DNA of 62,281 nucleotides from Gemmatimonadota bacterium (GTDB lineage Bacteria > Gemmatimonadota > Gemmatimonadetes > Gemmatimonadales > Gemmatimonadaceae), in NCBI GenBank assembly GCA_016719105.1, contig JADKAQ010000044.1, positions 1-62,281 on the forward strand, read 5' to 3'. Positions 32,825 to 41,350 of the stretch are shown in pieces (position 1 is the first letter of the stretch; every line of letters begins with the position of its first letter). Below the pieces are notes generated by a model. It saw only the letters and a program-made list of their open reading frames with translations, was not told the DNA's origin and searched no databases. A program made the translations under genes and the position numbers.

Positions 32825-33079
32825 TCAGCCGTGCCGGTCGTGGCTCTGTTCGTATTGCGCCTGCGCGTGTGTCCGCTCGGCCGCCTGCCCCGCGTCGCGC
32901 TTCTTCGCGCTCCGCATCGCCAGGTCGGTCGTGGTCGACGACTTCACCGCCGGGAGCGAGAGCAGCTTCTCCAGCGCCGCGCCGCCGCACGCGGTGCACG
33001 CCGCGGGCTCACGCCCCTTGTGGACGAGCGCCTCGAAGGTGTGCCCGCAGGCAGTGCACTTGTAGTCGAAGAGAGGCAC
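32825..33079 (-). CDS. FmdB-type zinc-ribbon protein
   Basis: An 84-residue protein whose first 45 residues are a FmdB/CxxC zinc ribbon: MPLFDYKCTACGHTFEALVH, then two more Cys in ACTACGG. The four Cys should bind one zinc. The rest is charged and probably disordered (AKKRDAGQAAERTHAQAQYE). FmdB-like proteins are widespread small regulators of unknown role. It starts 18 bases after the stop of the periplasmic protein gene, so the two are likely cotranscribed. Confidence 0.88.
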   Translation of the reverse strand: MPLFDYKCTACGHTFEALVHKGREPAACTACGGAALEKLLSLPAVKSSTTTDLAMRSAKKRDAGQAAERTHAQAQYEQSHDRHG

Positions 33080-33097
33080 GGTTGCGTCCCGGTCCGG

Positions 33098-33766
33098 CTA
33101 CTTCGTCATCCCGAAGCCGCTCACCGTCAGCTCGACGTTGTGGCTCACGCGGATGCCGTACGTGCCGTCGAGCGACTTGAGCTTGTCGCCCGCGACGACG
33201 TCGAACTTGTCGAACGTCTTGACCGTCGTCCCGTTGATCACGCACGACGGCTTCCCCCCCTTCACCGACCACCCGACCTCGTTGGTGGAGGCGCCGGTGG
33301 CATCGGCCTGCTTGAGCGCTGGGGTCTTCTCCAGGTTGACCAACGTCTGCACCGCCGAGCCGCGGAACGTCTTGACCGAGTACGTCCCGTTGCCGTAGGC
33401 GATGCAGTACATCAGCGTCTCGGTATCGCTCTCGAGGTCGTTGCCGCCGATGAAGATCCCGTACGAGTGCGGGTGCGACGCCGTCATCTTGTGTTCCTTG
33501 AACGTCGCCTTGACGGTGTAGTCACCCGACGCCGTGTTGGCCGGGTTGTAGTAGAACGCGGCCGGCCCGACCGAGAGACGCAGGTTGTTTCCCTCGCTGG
33601 CGAACTTCGAGTCGTTTATCGTCTTCCCCTGGCCCAGCGGACGACGGTCGATGCGCCCCTTCCAGCCAGCGACGGTGATGCCACCCTTCACCGAGCGATC
33701 GGCATCCTGGGCGTGGACGGTGGTAGACGCCACCAGGGCGGCGATGGCCAAGATCGAATAGCGCAT
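33098..33766 (-). CDS. Periplasmic beta-sandwich protein of unknown function
   Basis: A 222-residue exported protein with a clear signal peptide (MRYSILAIAALVASTTVHAQ). The mature sequence (GYTVKATFKEHK-like strands, YGIFIGGNDLESDTETLMYC, SCVINGTTVKTFDKFD, GTYGIRVSHNVELTVSGFGM) looks like a concanavalin/LamG or DUF1080-like sandwich as found in sugar-binding or glycoside-hydrolase-like proteins; the assignment is tentative. A start at 33766 gives a standard signal peptide. It leads a two-gene operon with the FmdB-type protein. It is divergent from the BlaI-BlaR operon, and the BlaI promoter lies about 100 bases upstream. Confidence 0.72.
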   Translation of the reverse strand: MRYSILAIAALVASTTVHAQDADRSVKGGITVAGWKGRIDRRPLGQGKTINDSKFASEGNNLRLSVGPAAFYYNPANTASGDYTVKATFKEHKMTASHPHSYGIFIGGNDLESDTETLMYCIAYGNGTYSVKTFRGSAVQTLVNLEKTPALKQADATGASTNEVGWSVKGGKPSCVINGTTVKTFDKFDVVAGDKLKSLDGTYGIRVSHNVELTVSGFGMTK

Positions 33767-33865
33767 GGGGGGGCTCCGAGTGTGTGGACTGGCCCACATT
33801 GTCGCAGCGCGCACGCGGAGACACAAGCAACGATGGGATGTCGGGAGCGGTGTGACCAACCGGTA

Positions 33866-33915
33866 TTGACTTTCCGCCCGCTCTGTTGAAAAATCAGCAA
33901 GGCTGAAATTTCAGC
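33866..33915 (+). promoter_or_regulatory. BlaI operon promoter with two operator palindromes
   Basis: TTGACT (33866-33871), a 17-base spacer and AAAAAT (33889-33894) form the promoter. GTTGAAAAATCAGC (33885-33898) overlaps the -10, and the perfect palindrome GCTGAAATTTCAGC (33902-33915) covers the start site. Two adjacent 14-base dyads at the promoter are the classic BlaI/MecI repression layout. Confidence 0.75.
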
Positions 33916-33939
33916 ACGACTCGATCCCTCCCGTTGACC

Positions 33940-34332
33940 ATGTCCAAGCCTTCTGCCACTGCCGACCTCACCCGCCGCGAACGGCAGGTGATGGACATCC
34001 TCCACCGTCGCGGCCCCTCCACGGTGAGCGAGATCATGGACGAGCTCCCCGACCCGCCGACCTACTCGGCCGTCCGGTCGATCCTTCGCATCCTCGGGGA
34101 GAAGGCGCTGGTGCAGTACCGCGAGGAGGGCCCCCGCTACGTCTACCTCCCGACCGCCCCCGCGAACGAATCGCGCGAGAGCGCGCTCGCTCACGTGGTC
34201 GAGACGTACTTCGCCGGCTCCACCGAGCAGGCGATCACCGCCCTCCTGCGTCTGAGCGATGCCGACATCGGCGAGCCGGAGATCGAACAGCTGCGCGCGC
34301 GCATCCGCGCCGCCCGTGCCGGAGGGCGCTAG
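33940..34332 (+). CDS. BlaI/MecI/CopY-family repressor
   Basis: A 130-residue winged-helix repressor. The BlaI core is LTRRERQVMDILHRRGPSTVSEIMDEL, then TYSAVRSILRILGEKALVQYREEGPRYVYLP, followed by the C-terminal dimerisation helices (SALAHVVETYFAGSTEQAITALL). Family members dimerise on palindromes and are cleaved or released through a BlaR-type M56 peptidase, here encoded 2 bases downstream. Start ATG 33940; a TTG at 33934 is less likely. Two palindromes at its own promoter imply autoregulation. Confidence 0.93.
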   Translation: MSKPSATADLTRRERQVMDILHRRGPSTVSEIMDELPDPPTYSAVRSILRILGEKALVQYREEGPRYVYLPTAPANESRESALAHVVETYFAGSTEQAITALLRLSDADIGEPEIEQLRARIRAARAGGR

Positions 34333-34334
34333 CC

Positions 34335-36431
34335 ATGCTCCCAATCCTCACCCCGGGGTCGCTCGCCCTCCTCGCCCTCCTCGGGAAGGCCACCCTCCTC
34401 CTCGTCGCCGCCTTCGGCGGTGCCGCCCTCCTGCAGCGGGCCCCTGCTGGGGCCCGCCATCTCCTCTGGCTCGCCACGTTAGGCGCCGTCCTCGCCCTCC
34501 CGGCCATCGCCACCTGGAGTCCGTTGCGGCTGGCGGTTATCCCCGCAACGTGGTACACCGCCGCCTCGGACGACCGCGCCCCAGAACCCGTGGTCAGGGC
34601 CGGCGACCCGGGGGCGGCGACATCGACCGCGGCGGCCGATCGTGCGACACCGGGCGTACCTCAACCGGCACCCATGGCGGCGTCGGTGCGAGAGACGCCG
34701 TTTGCGGGGGGCCTGGCGGCGGGGTCGTCGGCGCCTCGCTGGCAGCCCTCGGCGTGGCAGCTCCTCCTCACGATCTGGGCCGCCGTCGCCTGCGGCATCG
34801 GCGCCTGGCTCATCATCGGCTTCGTCAGTGTGCGTCGCATCGTCCGTCGCGCCACCGTGCTCACCGCGCGCGAGTGGGGTGGGGCGCTCTACGACCTCGC
34901 CGACCGCCTCGGCGTCGAGCGCACGCCGCAGCTCGTGCGCAGCGAGGACGTGAAGATGCCCTTCGCCGCCGGCCTCCTCCACCCCACGGTCGTGCTCCCC
35001 GCCGAGTGCGACCGCTGGGACGACGCCCGCCGGCGCGCCGTCCTCCTCCACGAACTCGCGCACATCTCGCGCAACGACCTGTTAGGGCACACGCTGGGAC
35101 GCGTCGCCTGCGCCCTGTACTGGTTCCACCCACTGGTCTGGAGCGCCGCGCGACGCTTGCGCCTGGAGAGCGAGCGGGCGTGTGATGACCTGGCCCTCTC
35201 CTGTGGGGTTCGCCCGTCGTCGTACGCCGAGCACCTGCTCGACATCGTGACGAGCGTGCGGGAGCCGCTCACGCCGGTCGTGGCCATTCCCATGGCCGAC
35301 CGCAGGGAGTTCGAGGGGCGCATGCTCGCCATCCTCGACCCCGACGTCCGGCGGCAGGGCTCGCGCCGGCAGTCGATGACGGTGGTGGCGGGACTGGCCG
35401 CGCTCGCCCTCGTCGTCGGCGGGAGCGCTCCGGCAGCTGCACGAGCGGCATCGGCCGATCCGACGCTGCGGCGCCCCCCCGGACGCGACGCGCGCGTCTC
35501 GCGGGCGGCCATGGCCCCGCTCGCGTCCCCGGTGCCGGGGGTGACGCGTTCGGAGGCGTTCGCCTCACCGGTTCCCCCGGTGCCTCCGGCGGGGACGCTG
35601 GCCGGTGCCGCGTCGCCCGCGTCGGCCGCGTCGCCCGCGTCGCCCGCGGCGGCCGCGGCGCGGCCTGTGCAGGTGCAGCTGGATACGCGCCTGGCGCAGG
35701 CCGACAGCGGCGAGCGTGCGGCACTCCTCACGCAGGTCCTGCGTTCCGACACCAGCGCGAGCATCCGACGCACCGCCGCATGGGGGCTGGAGCGCTACGT
35801 GGAACGCGCCGACGTCACCACGGCGCTCGCCCAGGCGCTGCGTGGTGACGCCAGCGGCAGCGTGCGCGAGATGGCCGCGTGGGCGCTCGGCGGGGGCGAC
35901 GACACGCCCACGGCTCGCGCCGGCCTGCTCGCCGCGTTAGGCAGTGACCGAGACGCGACCGTGCGTGAGACCGCCGCCTGGGCTCTCGCACAGGTGACGG
36001 ACGACGAGCGCGCCGACGACGTGGAGCGGGCCCTGACGACCGCGCTCCGCGACGACGTCGCCGCCGTCCGGGCGACGGCCTTGTGGGCGATCGGCACCCT
36101 GGGCAACGGCAAGGCCCCCGCGACCGTGGGTGACGCGCTGGCCGATCGCGATCCCCGCGTGCGCAGCATGGCGGCCTGGGTCCTGTTCAGGCGCGAGGAT
36201 CCCGCCACGCTGCCGGTCATCGAGCGCGCCCTTGGCAAGGAAGACGACCCGCGCATCCGCGTCGCCTTGATCCGTGCGCTCGGCACGATGGGCGACGCGT
36301 CGGCCCCGACGCTCGCCCGGCTGCTCGACTCCCCCGACCGCGACGTGCGCGCCGCCGTGGTTGCCGCCCTCGCCGGGCAGAACAGTGCGCCCTGGCCAAT
36401 GCCCATGCCTCGCCCCCGCCCCTTTCCCTAA
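34335..36431 (+). CDS. BlaR1-like M56 metallopeptidase fused to HEAT repeats
   Basis: A 698-residue membrane protein. It has a BlaR1-type N-terminal part with transmembrane helices (LALLALLGKATLLLVAAFGGAA, LLWLATLGAVLALPAI, LLTIWAAVACGIGAWLIIGF), the M56 zinc site His239-Glu-Leu-Ala-His243 (LLHELAHISRNDLLGH), the M56 block YWFHPLVW, and the acidic segment LESERACDDLAL. A further hydrophobic helix is near 360. Instead of a penicillin-binding sensor, the C-terminal 230 residues are HEAT-like repeats (VREMAAWALGGG, VRETAAWALAQ, VRATALWAIGTLG, VRSMAAWVLF, IRVALIRALGTMG), ending in PWPMPMPRPRPFP. A strong GGAGG precedes the ATG by 9 bases. It probably senses through the repeats and inactivates BlaI. 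Confidence 0.9.
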   Translation: MLPILTPGSLALLALLGKATLLLVAAFGGAALLQRAPAGARHLLWLATLGAVLALPAIATWSPLRLAVIPATWYTAASDDRAPEPVVRAGDPGAATSTAAADRATPGVPQPAPMAASVRETPFAGGLAAGSSAPRWQPSAWQLLLTIWAAVACGIGAWLIIGFVSVRRIVRRATVLTAREWGGALYDLADRLGVERTPQLVRSEDVKMPFAAGLLHPTVVLPAECDRWDDARRRAVLLHELAHISRNDLLGHTLGRVACALYWFHPLVWSAARRLRLESERACDDLALSCGVRPSSYAEHLLDIVTSVREPLTPVVAIPMADRREFEGRMLAILDPDVRRQGSRRQSMTVVAGLAALALVVGGSAPAAARAASADPTLRRPPGRDARVSRAAMAPLASPVPGVTRSEAFASPVPPVPPAGTLAGAASPASAASPASPAAAAARPVQVQLDTRLAQADSGERAALLTQVLRSDTSASIRRTAAWGLERYVERADVTTALAQALRGDASGSVREMAAWALGGGDDTPTARAGLLAALGSDRDATVRETAAWALAQVTDDERADDVERALTTALRDDVAAVRATALWAIGTLGNGKAPATVGDALADRDPRVRSMAAWVLFRREDPATLPVIERALGKEDDPRIRVALIRALGTMGDASAPTLARLLDSPDRDVRAAVVAALAGQNSAPWPMPMPRPRPFP

Positions 36432-36497
36432 GGAGTGAAAGCAGGCGCTGCGCGCCGCGTCACCACGCGTGCACCAGCGCCTGTTCCGTCCCCTCAT

Positions 36498-37964
36498 ATG
36501 CTGAAAAATCAACCCTCCGCCTTCACCCGACTCGCCATGCTCAAGCTCCCCGTCATCTTTGCGTTAGGCGCCGCGACCGGCGGCGGAATCGCTGCAACGC
36601 GCGGTCATGCCGCCAGTATGGCGGCGACAGTCCCCGTGGTCGACGCGATCACGGCACCCAGCATCGTCGCCCCCGTCCCCGGCGCCACATCCTCACGCCC
36701 CATCATGGACGTGCGCGGATTGCTCTCCGCCCTGCACGGCCTCCCGGGCGTGGTCTGCGGACTTGCTGCCGAAGCCGCCTCGGGATGGGGGGGAGATTCG
36801 TGGATGAACGCGCCCGCCCCGCCGCTTGGCCCCGACGTATCGGCGCGCGTACGGCACTTCCCGCGTGCCCGGCTCACCCCCTCCGACATCCGCATGGTCC
36901 TCGACTCCGTCGCGTCGAGCGATCCGTGCGTTCGTGAGCTCTCCGTGCGACTGGTCGGGCGCCTCGACGCCCCCCTGGTCGAGGCGACGCTCCTCCAGCG
37001 TCTCGCGGCAACGCAGGCCGTGGCCACGCGTGAGGCGTCGGCCCTGGCGCTCGGGCTCGTGGGGTCGAAGCAGGCGATGGCGGCGCTGCAGGGCCTCCTG
37101 GGGGAGGAAAGCGATGGCCTGCGCGCCAACGCCGTCTGGTCGCTCGGGCGCCTCGACGACGCGCGGGTCGCCCCCGCCGTGCGGCGCGCGCTGCGCGATG
37201 ATGCCGCCCTCGTGCGCGACGCGGCGGCATCGGCGTTAGGCATGCTGGAGGACCAGGACGCGGTCGACGAGCTGCTGCGCGTCGTGCGCACGGACAAGGT
37301 CGCCCGCGTGCGGCGCACGGCCGCGTGGGCGCTCGGCAACCTCGAGGAAAAGCGGGCCGGCGCCGGGCTGGTCGCGTCGCTGCGTGCCGAGACGGACGAG
37401 GAGGTTCGCGAGACCATCGTGTGGGCCCTGGGAAACATCGAAGCGACCGACGCCGCCCCGGCGCTGGCCGACGTGCTGCGGCGCGATGCGAACGGCGACG
37501 TGCGCGAGATGGCCGCCTGGGCGCTGGGGGAGCTCGAGGTCGCATCGGCCGCCGGCGCGTTAGGCGAGGCGGCGGGCGGCGACGCCGAGCCGTCGGTGCG
37601 GGCGACCGCCGCGTGGGCGCTCGGGCAGTTCGAGTTGCGGCAGGCACCGTCGGGGCTCATCAAGGCCGTCACCGATCGAGACCCGGACGTGCGCACGCGC
37701 GCCGCGTGGGCGCTGGCCGAGATGCACGATCCGCAGGCGATCACCGCACTGCGCGCGGCCCTCAAGGGCGAGAGCGCCCCCGACGCGCGCAAGGCGCAGG
37801 TCCGCGCGCTCGTCCTCTCGGGCGAGAAGTCCGAGGCGTTCTTCAAGGAACTGCTCACCTCCGATGATCCCGAGGTGCGCGCGGCCGCCGTTGGCGGGAT
37901 GGCGGGGCAGCGGATGCACCCATGGCCGTGGCCCATGCCACGTCCGCGTCCCTTCCCGGAGTAG
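36498..37964 (+). CDS. Exported HEAT-repeat protein
   Basis: A 488-residue protein with a signal-like N terminus (LKLPVIFALGAATGGGIAA) and about nine HEAT-like repeats from residue 150 on, each with the pattern VR-x-x-A-A-W-A-L-G, for example VRRTAAWALGNLEE, VRETIVWALGNIE, VREMAAWALGELE, VRATAAWALGQFE, VRTRAAWALAEMH. The C terminus is HPWPWPMPRPRPFPE, nearly the same as the tail of the upstream BlaR-like protein. The start is uncertain: ATG 36498 (MLKNQP) or ATG 36537 (MLKLPV, a better signal peptide). A BlaI-type site overlaps 36498. It is the third gene of the BlaI operon and may be a scaffold or ligand for the BlaR-like sensor. Confidence 0.82.
   Translation: MLKNQPSAFTRLAMLKLPVIFALGAATGGGIAATRGHAASMAATVPVVDAITAPSIVAPVPGATSSRPIMDVRGLLSALHGLPGVVCGLAAEAASGWGGDSWMNAPAPPLGPDVSARVRHFPRARLTPSDIRMVLDSVASSDPCVRELSVRLVGRLDAPLVEATLLQRLAATQAVATREASALALGLVGSKQAMAALQGLLGEESDGLRANAVWSLGRLDDARVAPAVRRALRDDAALVRDAAASALGMLEDQDAVDELLRVVRTDKVARVRRTAAWALGNLEEKRAGAGLVASLRAETDEEVRETIVWALGNIEATDAAPALADVLRRDANGDVREMAAWALGELEVASAAGALGEAAGGDAEPSVRATAAWALGQFELRQAPSGLIKAVTDRDPDVRTRAAWALAEMHDPQAITALRAALKGESAPDARKAQVRALVLSGEKSEAFFKELLTSDDPEVRAAAVGGMAGQRMHPWPWPMPRPRPFPE
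36500..36513 (+). promoter_or_regulatory. Third BlaI-type site at the start of the HEAT gene
   Basis: GCTGAAAAATCAAC (36500-36513) is the exact reverse-oriented partner of half-sites at 33885-33898 (GTTGAAAAATCAGC with inner bases AAAAA kept). It overlaps the first possible codons of the HEAT gene, so BlaI may bind here as well. Confidence 0.5.
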
Positions 37965-37989
37965 TGCTGCGTTGGCAACGACGTGATGA

Positions 37990-38022
37990 GGGGCGGGGAG
38001 CAGCTCTCGTGCTCCCCGCCCC
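37990..38022. terminator. Strong hairpin between convergent genes
   Basis: GGGGCGGGGAGC (37990-38001) pairs perfectly with GCTCCCCGCCCC (38011-38022) around 9 bases. It ends the BlaI operon and probably the leftward lipoprotein gene; the T run is short. Confidence 0.7.
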
Positions 38023-38088
38023 TTCGTGCCACGGCGCTTCGTGAGTCGGCGCGTCGTGGCGCCGACGTGGACTCGCGGCTGGCGCCCG

Positions 38089-40899
38089 TCAGCGCAGGCG
38101 CGACTGGATGGCCGGCGCCATCGGCCGCAGGTCGCGCCCGAAGGCGAGGCTCAGCCGGTCGATCGCGTTGCTGCTGCTGCTCGACGGCGGCGTCACACCG
38201 TCCGTGTACGCGGCGCCACTCACCGTGTAGGTCGACGTCCCGGTCCCGGTGCAGAGGGTGCGCACCGAGTCCTTCACCCCTCCGGTTCCTGTGGTGTAGG
38301 TCCAGTATTCACTGCGATATGCGTTGAGCTTGGTCTCGCCCTTGCCGTTCACCAGGAGCATCAGCGGATCATTCGGCTTGGCCGGGTCGGCGGTGTACTT
38401 GAGCCGCGTGAAGGTGTAGTCGAACGACTCGTCGATCTTCATCGCGATCTGCCCCACGCCGCAGCTCGCCAACATCGCGACCATCGCCGTGGCGACAAAG
38501 ACGCCCAGGGCGCGGCGCCGGCGCTTGATCACGAGCGGAAGTCCACAGAGGGGAGCGAGCAGGTACCACCAGCGCGAGTCACCGAGCCCCGCGCCGCTCG
38601 TGCGCCCGCTGATGCCGACCATCGAGCTGGCACCGCTCCAATCGAGCGTCATGCGCCCCTGCAGGCGAATCGTGTCGGCACGCAGGACCGTCATCGTCGA
38701 CTGGAGCGTCATGTTCAGCATCCGAAGCGTATCGGCGACTTCCGGGCGCACCTGCCAGGTGTAGGCGCCTAACGCCCCAGCCGGGATCACGCTCTTCTTC
38801 CATGTCCCCGAGCTGGCGAGCATGTCCCACACCTGCGTCGCGTTGGCGACCGGATCCATCTCGACCGATGCCCCCTCGCGGTCGCACGTGAAGCGGAATC
38901 CGTTGTTGAGTCCCGTGATCGTCTTGAAGCGCCAGTCGCCCTCGGGGGGGCTCAGGTCGACCCGGTAGCCGAGCGTCCGCGTGTTGTTGTAGGGTGGGAG
39001 CGGATCGGTCCGCGTGACCAGCACCGCCACCTGGTCGGGGCGCTGGAGCAAGTGGCCCGGGATCTTCACGGTGTCACCGGTGGCCAGGTGCCGGTACGTG
39101 GTCATCGCCGCCGTCTTGTAGATCGCGACGAGCGTCCCGTTCGGCGACGACGCCGTGTCGAGAAAGATCGGCACCTGGTAGTTGGCAGCGAACGACGCCG
39201 TATCGCGCTTGAGGAAGTCCGTCTCCACTCCAAGGGTGAAGAGCGGGTCGCTGTCGTACACGCTTCGCCCCGCCTGCAGCGTCAGGGTGTAGTTCTTGCG
39301 CGAGACCAGCTGGTTCTCGTTGGGCCACGGATAGAGCGCAGCCGACACCTGCTGGCTGATGAAGTCCGGCCACCAGGTGTCGTGCGCCTCGGGGACGGCC
39401 GTGAGGAGTGCGGTGATCGGGTTCACCCCGGCCCGCACCGAGCTGTACATCTCCTTCACCTTGTCGTCGCCCCAGCGCTTGGTGATGTACTTGATGATTG
39501 GGGCCTTGCCGTAGCCCGAGTTGGCGATCATGTCCGGGTTGAGCCCCACCCACATGCTGTCACGCCAGCTGATGGCCGTCGGGTTGGTGAATGGGAGCGC
39601 CACCGCGGGGTGATAGCCGGCAATCCAGGTCGACGTCGCCTCGCCTAACCAGCGAGCGGGAGCGACGGCTGGCCAGTCCTTTCCCAGCAGGAATCCTCCC
39701 TGCGTGAAGTGGAAGAACTCGTGGATCACCGTCCCGGGAAACCACCCCAGGTCGACGTTGTTGGAGTTGTAGGCGATGTAGCCATTCTCGGGATCGACCG
39801 GAAACGGGAGGACGGAGTAGAAGCAGCCGTTCCAGGTCGCACGCACGAGATAGACTTCGATCGGCCACATCTGCCGGTGTGCGACGCTGTAGCCCATCGA
39901 CACGACCTTGTCGTACGCCTGCTCGGCCAGGGCGGCCGTCTTCGTCACCTTGCGCGGCATGTCGGGGTCAGGGCCGATTCCCCACACGTCGAAGTGTCCG
40001 TTGGCCGACGCGGCATGCGTCAGCTGCATCAACCCGCTCAGCTCCGCCGCCCCTTTCAGGTCGCGCGGGTCGACACTTGCACTCGCCGTCGTCGCCAATC
40101 GCCCGAAGGAGACGCGGCTCATGGGAAGCCCCGATCCACCCCACGTGGACGGCCGGCCCTTGAGGGACACGGTGGCCACGAGGTAGCCGGACGATTCGGC
40201 GGCGGCGACGAGGTTCATCCCCATCGCCACCGTCGTGCTGTCGGCATACTCCACGACGGGGCGATGGATGGCGATGGCAGTCGTCCCCTGCACCGTCTTG
40301 TTGGTCTTGATGCGGACGCGCATCGGGACGACCCGATCGGCCGGGAGCCCGTCGATGAGGTAGCGCCCCGTCGCGCTCTGTTCGGGAACCGGGTCGGTGC
40401 GCAGCGTATCGCGCACCAACTCGATCGTGCTCGGATTCGACAGGACGCCAGCCGCAATGGTGATCGCCACGTCGCCGGAACCGAGCGTCCCGCCTAACGC
40501 GCCGATGTCACCCCGCGCCACCACCGGGCCGTCGGGATGCGAGACCACGGTGATCACCGCCGTCCCCTGCTTGCCGTCACTGGTCGCCGTGATCGTCGCC
40601 GAACCCGAGGCCACGCTGGTGACCAGCCCGCTGGTGGACACGGTCGCGACCGTGCTGGCCGAGCTGCTCCAGCTGATCGTGCGCCCGGTGAGCACCGTCC
40701 CTTGCGCGTCCTTCGTCACGGCCGTCAGCTGCACCGTGGCCGGCGGGACGAGCGTCGCCGTGGTTGGGGTCACCTCGACCGTCGCCACCGTGGGCGTCGA
40801 CGGCGGGGGAGTCACCGGGGGCGACGACGAATCACCACCCCCGCTGCAGGCCGCGACCAAGGTCGCGGCGCAGAGGAGTCGAATGGACGCACGAAGCAT
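38089..40899 (-). CDS. Large lipoprotein with Big2 domain, gluzincin-like HExxH motif and internal membrane segment
   Basis: A 936-residue protein. It starts with a lipoprotein signal (LLCAATLVAACSGG), a Thr/Pro linker and a bacterial Ig-like (Big_2) domain (about 40-125: VEVTPTTATLVPPATVQLTA). The centre holds HEFFH (His393-His397) with WLGEAT downstream (Glu420), the His-Glu-His plus Glu pattern of gluzincin peptidases, spaced HExxH-x22-E. Near 775-815 is WWYLLAPLCGLPLVI then KRRRR, directly followed by LGVFVATAMVAMLASCGVG, which looks like a second lipoprotein signal. The last 120 residues form a separate domain. I do not recognise the family as a whole. It could be a secreted peptidase held at the cell surface, or two ancestral genes fused. 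Confidence 0.7.
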   Translation of the reverse strand: MLRASIRLLCAATLVAACSGGGDSSSPPVTPPPSTPTVATVEVTPTTATLVPPATVQLTAVTKDAQGTVLTGRTISWSSSASTVATVSTSGLVTSVASGSATITATSDGKQGTAVITVVSHPDGPVVARGDIGALGGTLGSGDVAITIAAGVLSNPSTIELVRDTLRTDPVPEQSATGRYLIDGLPADRVVPMRVRIKTNKTVQGTTAIAIHRPVVEYADSTTVAMGMNLVAAAESSGYLVATVSLKGRPSTWGGSGLPMSRVSFGRLATTASASVDPRDLKGAAELSGLMQLTHAASANGHFDVWGIGPDPDMPRKVTKTAALAEQAYDKVVSMGYSVAHRQMWPIEVYLVRATWNGCFYSVLPFPVDPENGYIAYNSNNVDLGWFPGTVIHEFFHFTQGGFLLGKDWPAVAPARWLGEATSTWIAGYHPAVALPFTNPTAISWRDSMWVGLNPDMIANSGYGKAPIIKYITKRWGDDKVKEMYSSVRAGVNPITALLTAVPEAHDTWWPDFISQQVSAALYPWPNENQLVSRKNYTLTLQAGRSVYDSDPLFTLGVETDFLKRDTASFAANYQVPIFLDTASSPNGTLVAIYKTAAMTTYRHLATGDTVKIPGHLLQRPDQVAVLVTRTDPLPPYNNTRTLGYRVDLSPPEGDWRFKTITGLNNGFRFTCDREGASVEMDPVANATQVWDMLASSGTWKKSVIPAGALGAYTWQVRPEVADTLRMLNMTLQSTMTVLRADTIRLQGRMTLDWSGASSMVGISGRTSGAGLGDSRWWYLLAPLCGLPLVIKRRRRALGVFVATAMVAMLASCGVGQIAMKIDESFDYTFTRLKYTADPAKPNDPLMLLVNGKGETKLNAYRSEYWTYTTGTGGVKDSVRTLCTGTGTSTYTVSGAAYTDGVTPPSSSSSNAIDRLSLAFGRDLRPMAPAIQSRLR

Positions 40900-41178
40900 G
40901 GGTGCGGTCCTCCACGAGGTCCCCGTTCCGCTCTGGGGGAGTGCTCGGAGGTCAGGAAGGCGTACGGTCCGCGAGCGCGCGCATGAGACGCAGCCGACAC
41001 AGGAGTTGCGTCGTGCGAGACACCGAAGCGCTCGCGTAGCGGTAGGATCACGCTACACCGCCCTGCCCCCGTCACCTGTCAGGCGAGCACTGCTGTTACA
41101 TGCGATGCGGGGGAAGCGCGATTGGGCGATCTCACCGATACCGTACGCGAGGTACAGCTCCGGAAGTCGTTGTCGTGG

Positions 41179-41217
41179 CGATGATTAGACCGCTGCATCT
41201 TGCGTGGTCAATCATCG
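41179..41217. repeat. Hairpin element
   Basis: CGATGATTAGACC (41179-41191) pairs with GGTCAATCATCG (41206-41217) with a single bulged A, around 14 bases. It is AT-richer than its surroundings. It might be a diverged REP-type element or an RNA structure. Confidence 0.45.
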
Positions 41218-41313
41218 AGCGTGCGCCCAGATGGGCGCGGATTCCCCCCCGTGTCGGTCGCCCGCTTTCCAATTTGCGCCCGTAGGCTCGTTTTGGCGTC
41301 CGTTTCTCCCCCC

Positions 41314-41344
41314 TTGCTCCTCACGTAACGGCAGGCCCTACACT
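41314..41344 (+). promoter_or_regulatory. MerR-type promoter with 19-base spacer, leaderless
   Basis: TTGCTC (41314-41319) and TACACT (41339-41344) are 19 bases apart, the over-long spacing that MerR-family activators correct by twisting DNA. The predicted start falls on or next to the ATG at 41351, so the message would be leaderless; no ribosome site is present. Confidence 0.6.
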
Positions 41345-41350
41345 CTCTCC

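Larger units (their letters stand above)
40900..41350. other. Intergenic region between divergent genes
   Basis: This 451-base gap separates the leftward lipoprotein gene from the TipA-like regulator. It holds an inverted repeat GTAGCG/CGCTAC (41036-41041 and 41051-41056), the hairpin at 41179-41217 and the regulator promoter at 41314-41344. I see no gene in it. Confidence 0.5.

Noticed and set aside
37321..37650. Periodic repeats suggesting a CRISPR or minisatellite array
   Set aside because: The period comes from HEAT repeats in the protein (VRxxAAWALG every 30-33 residues); the DNA units differ too much to be an array.
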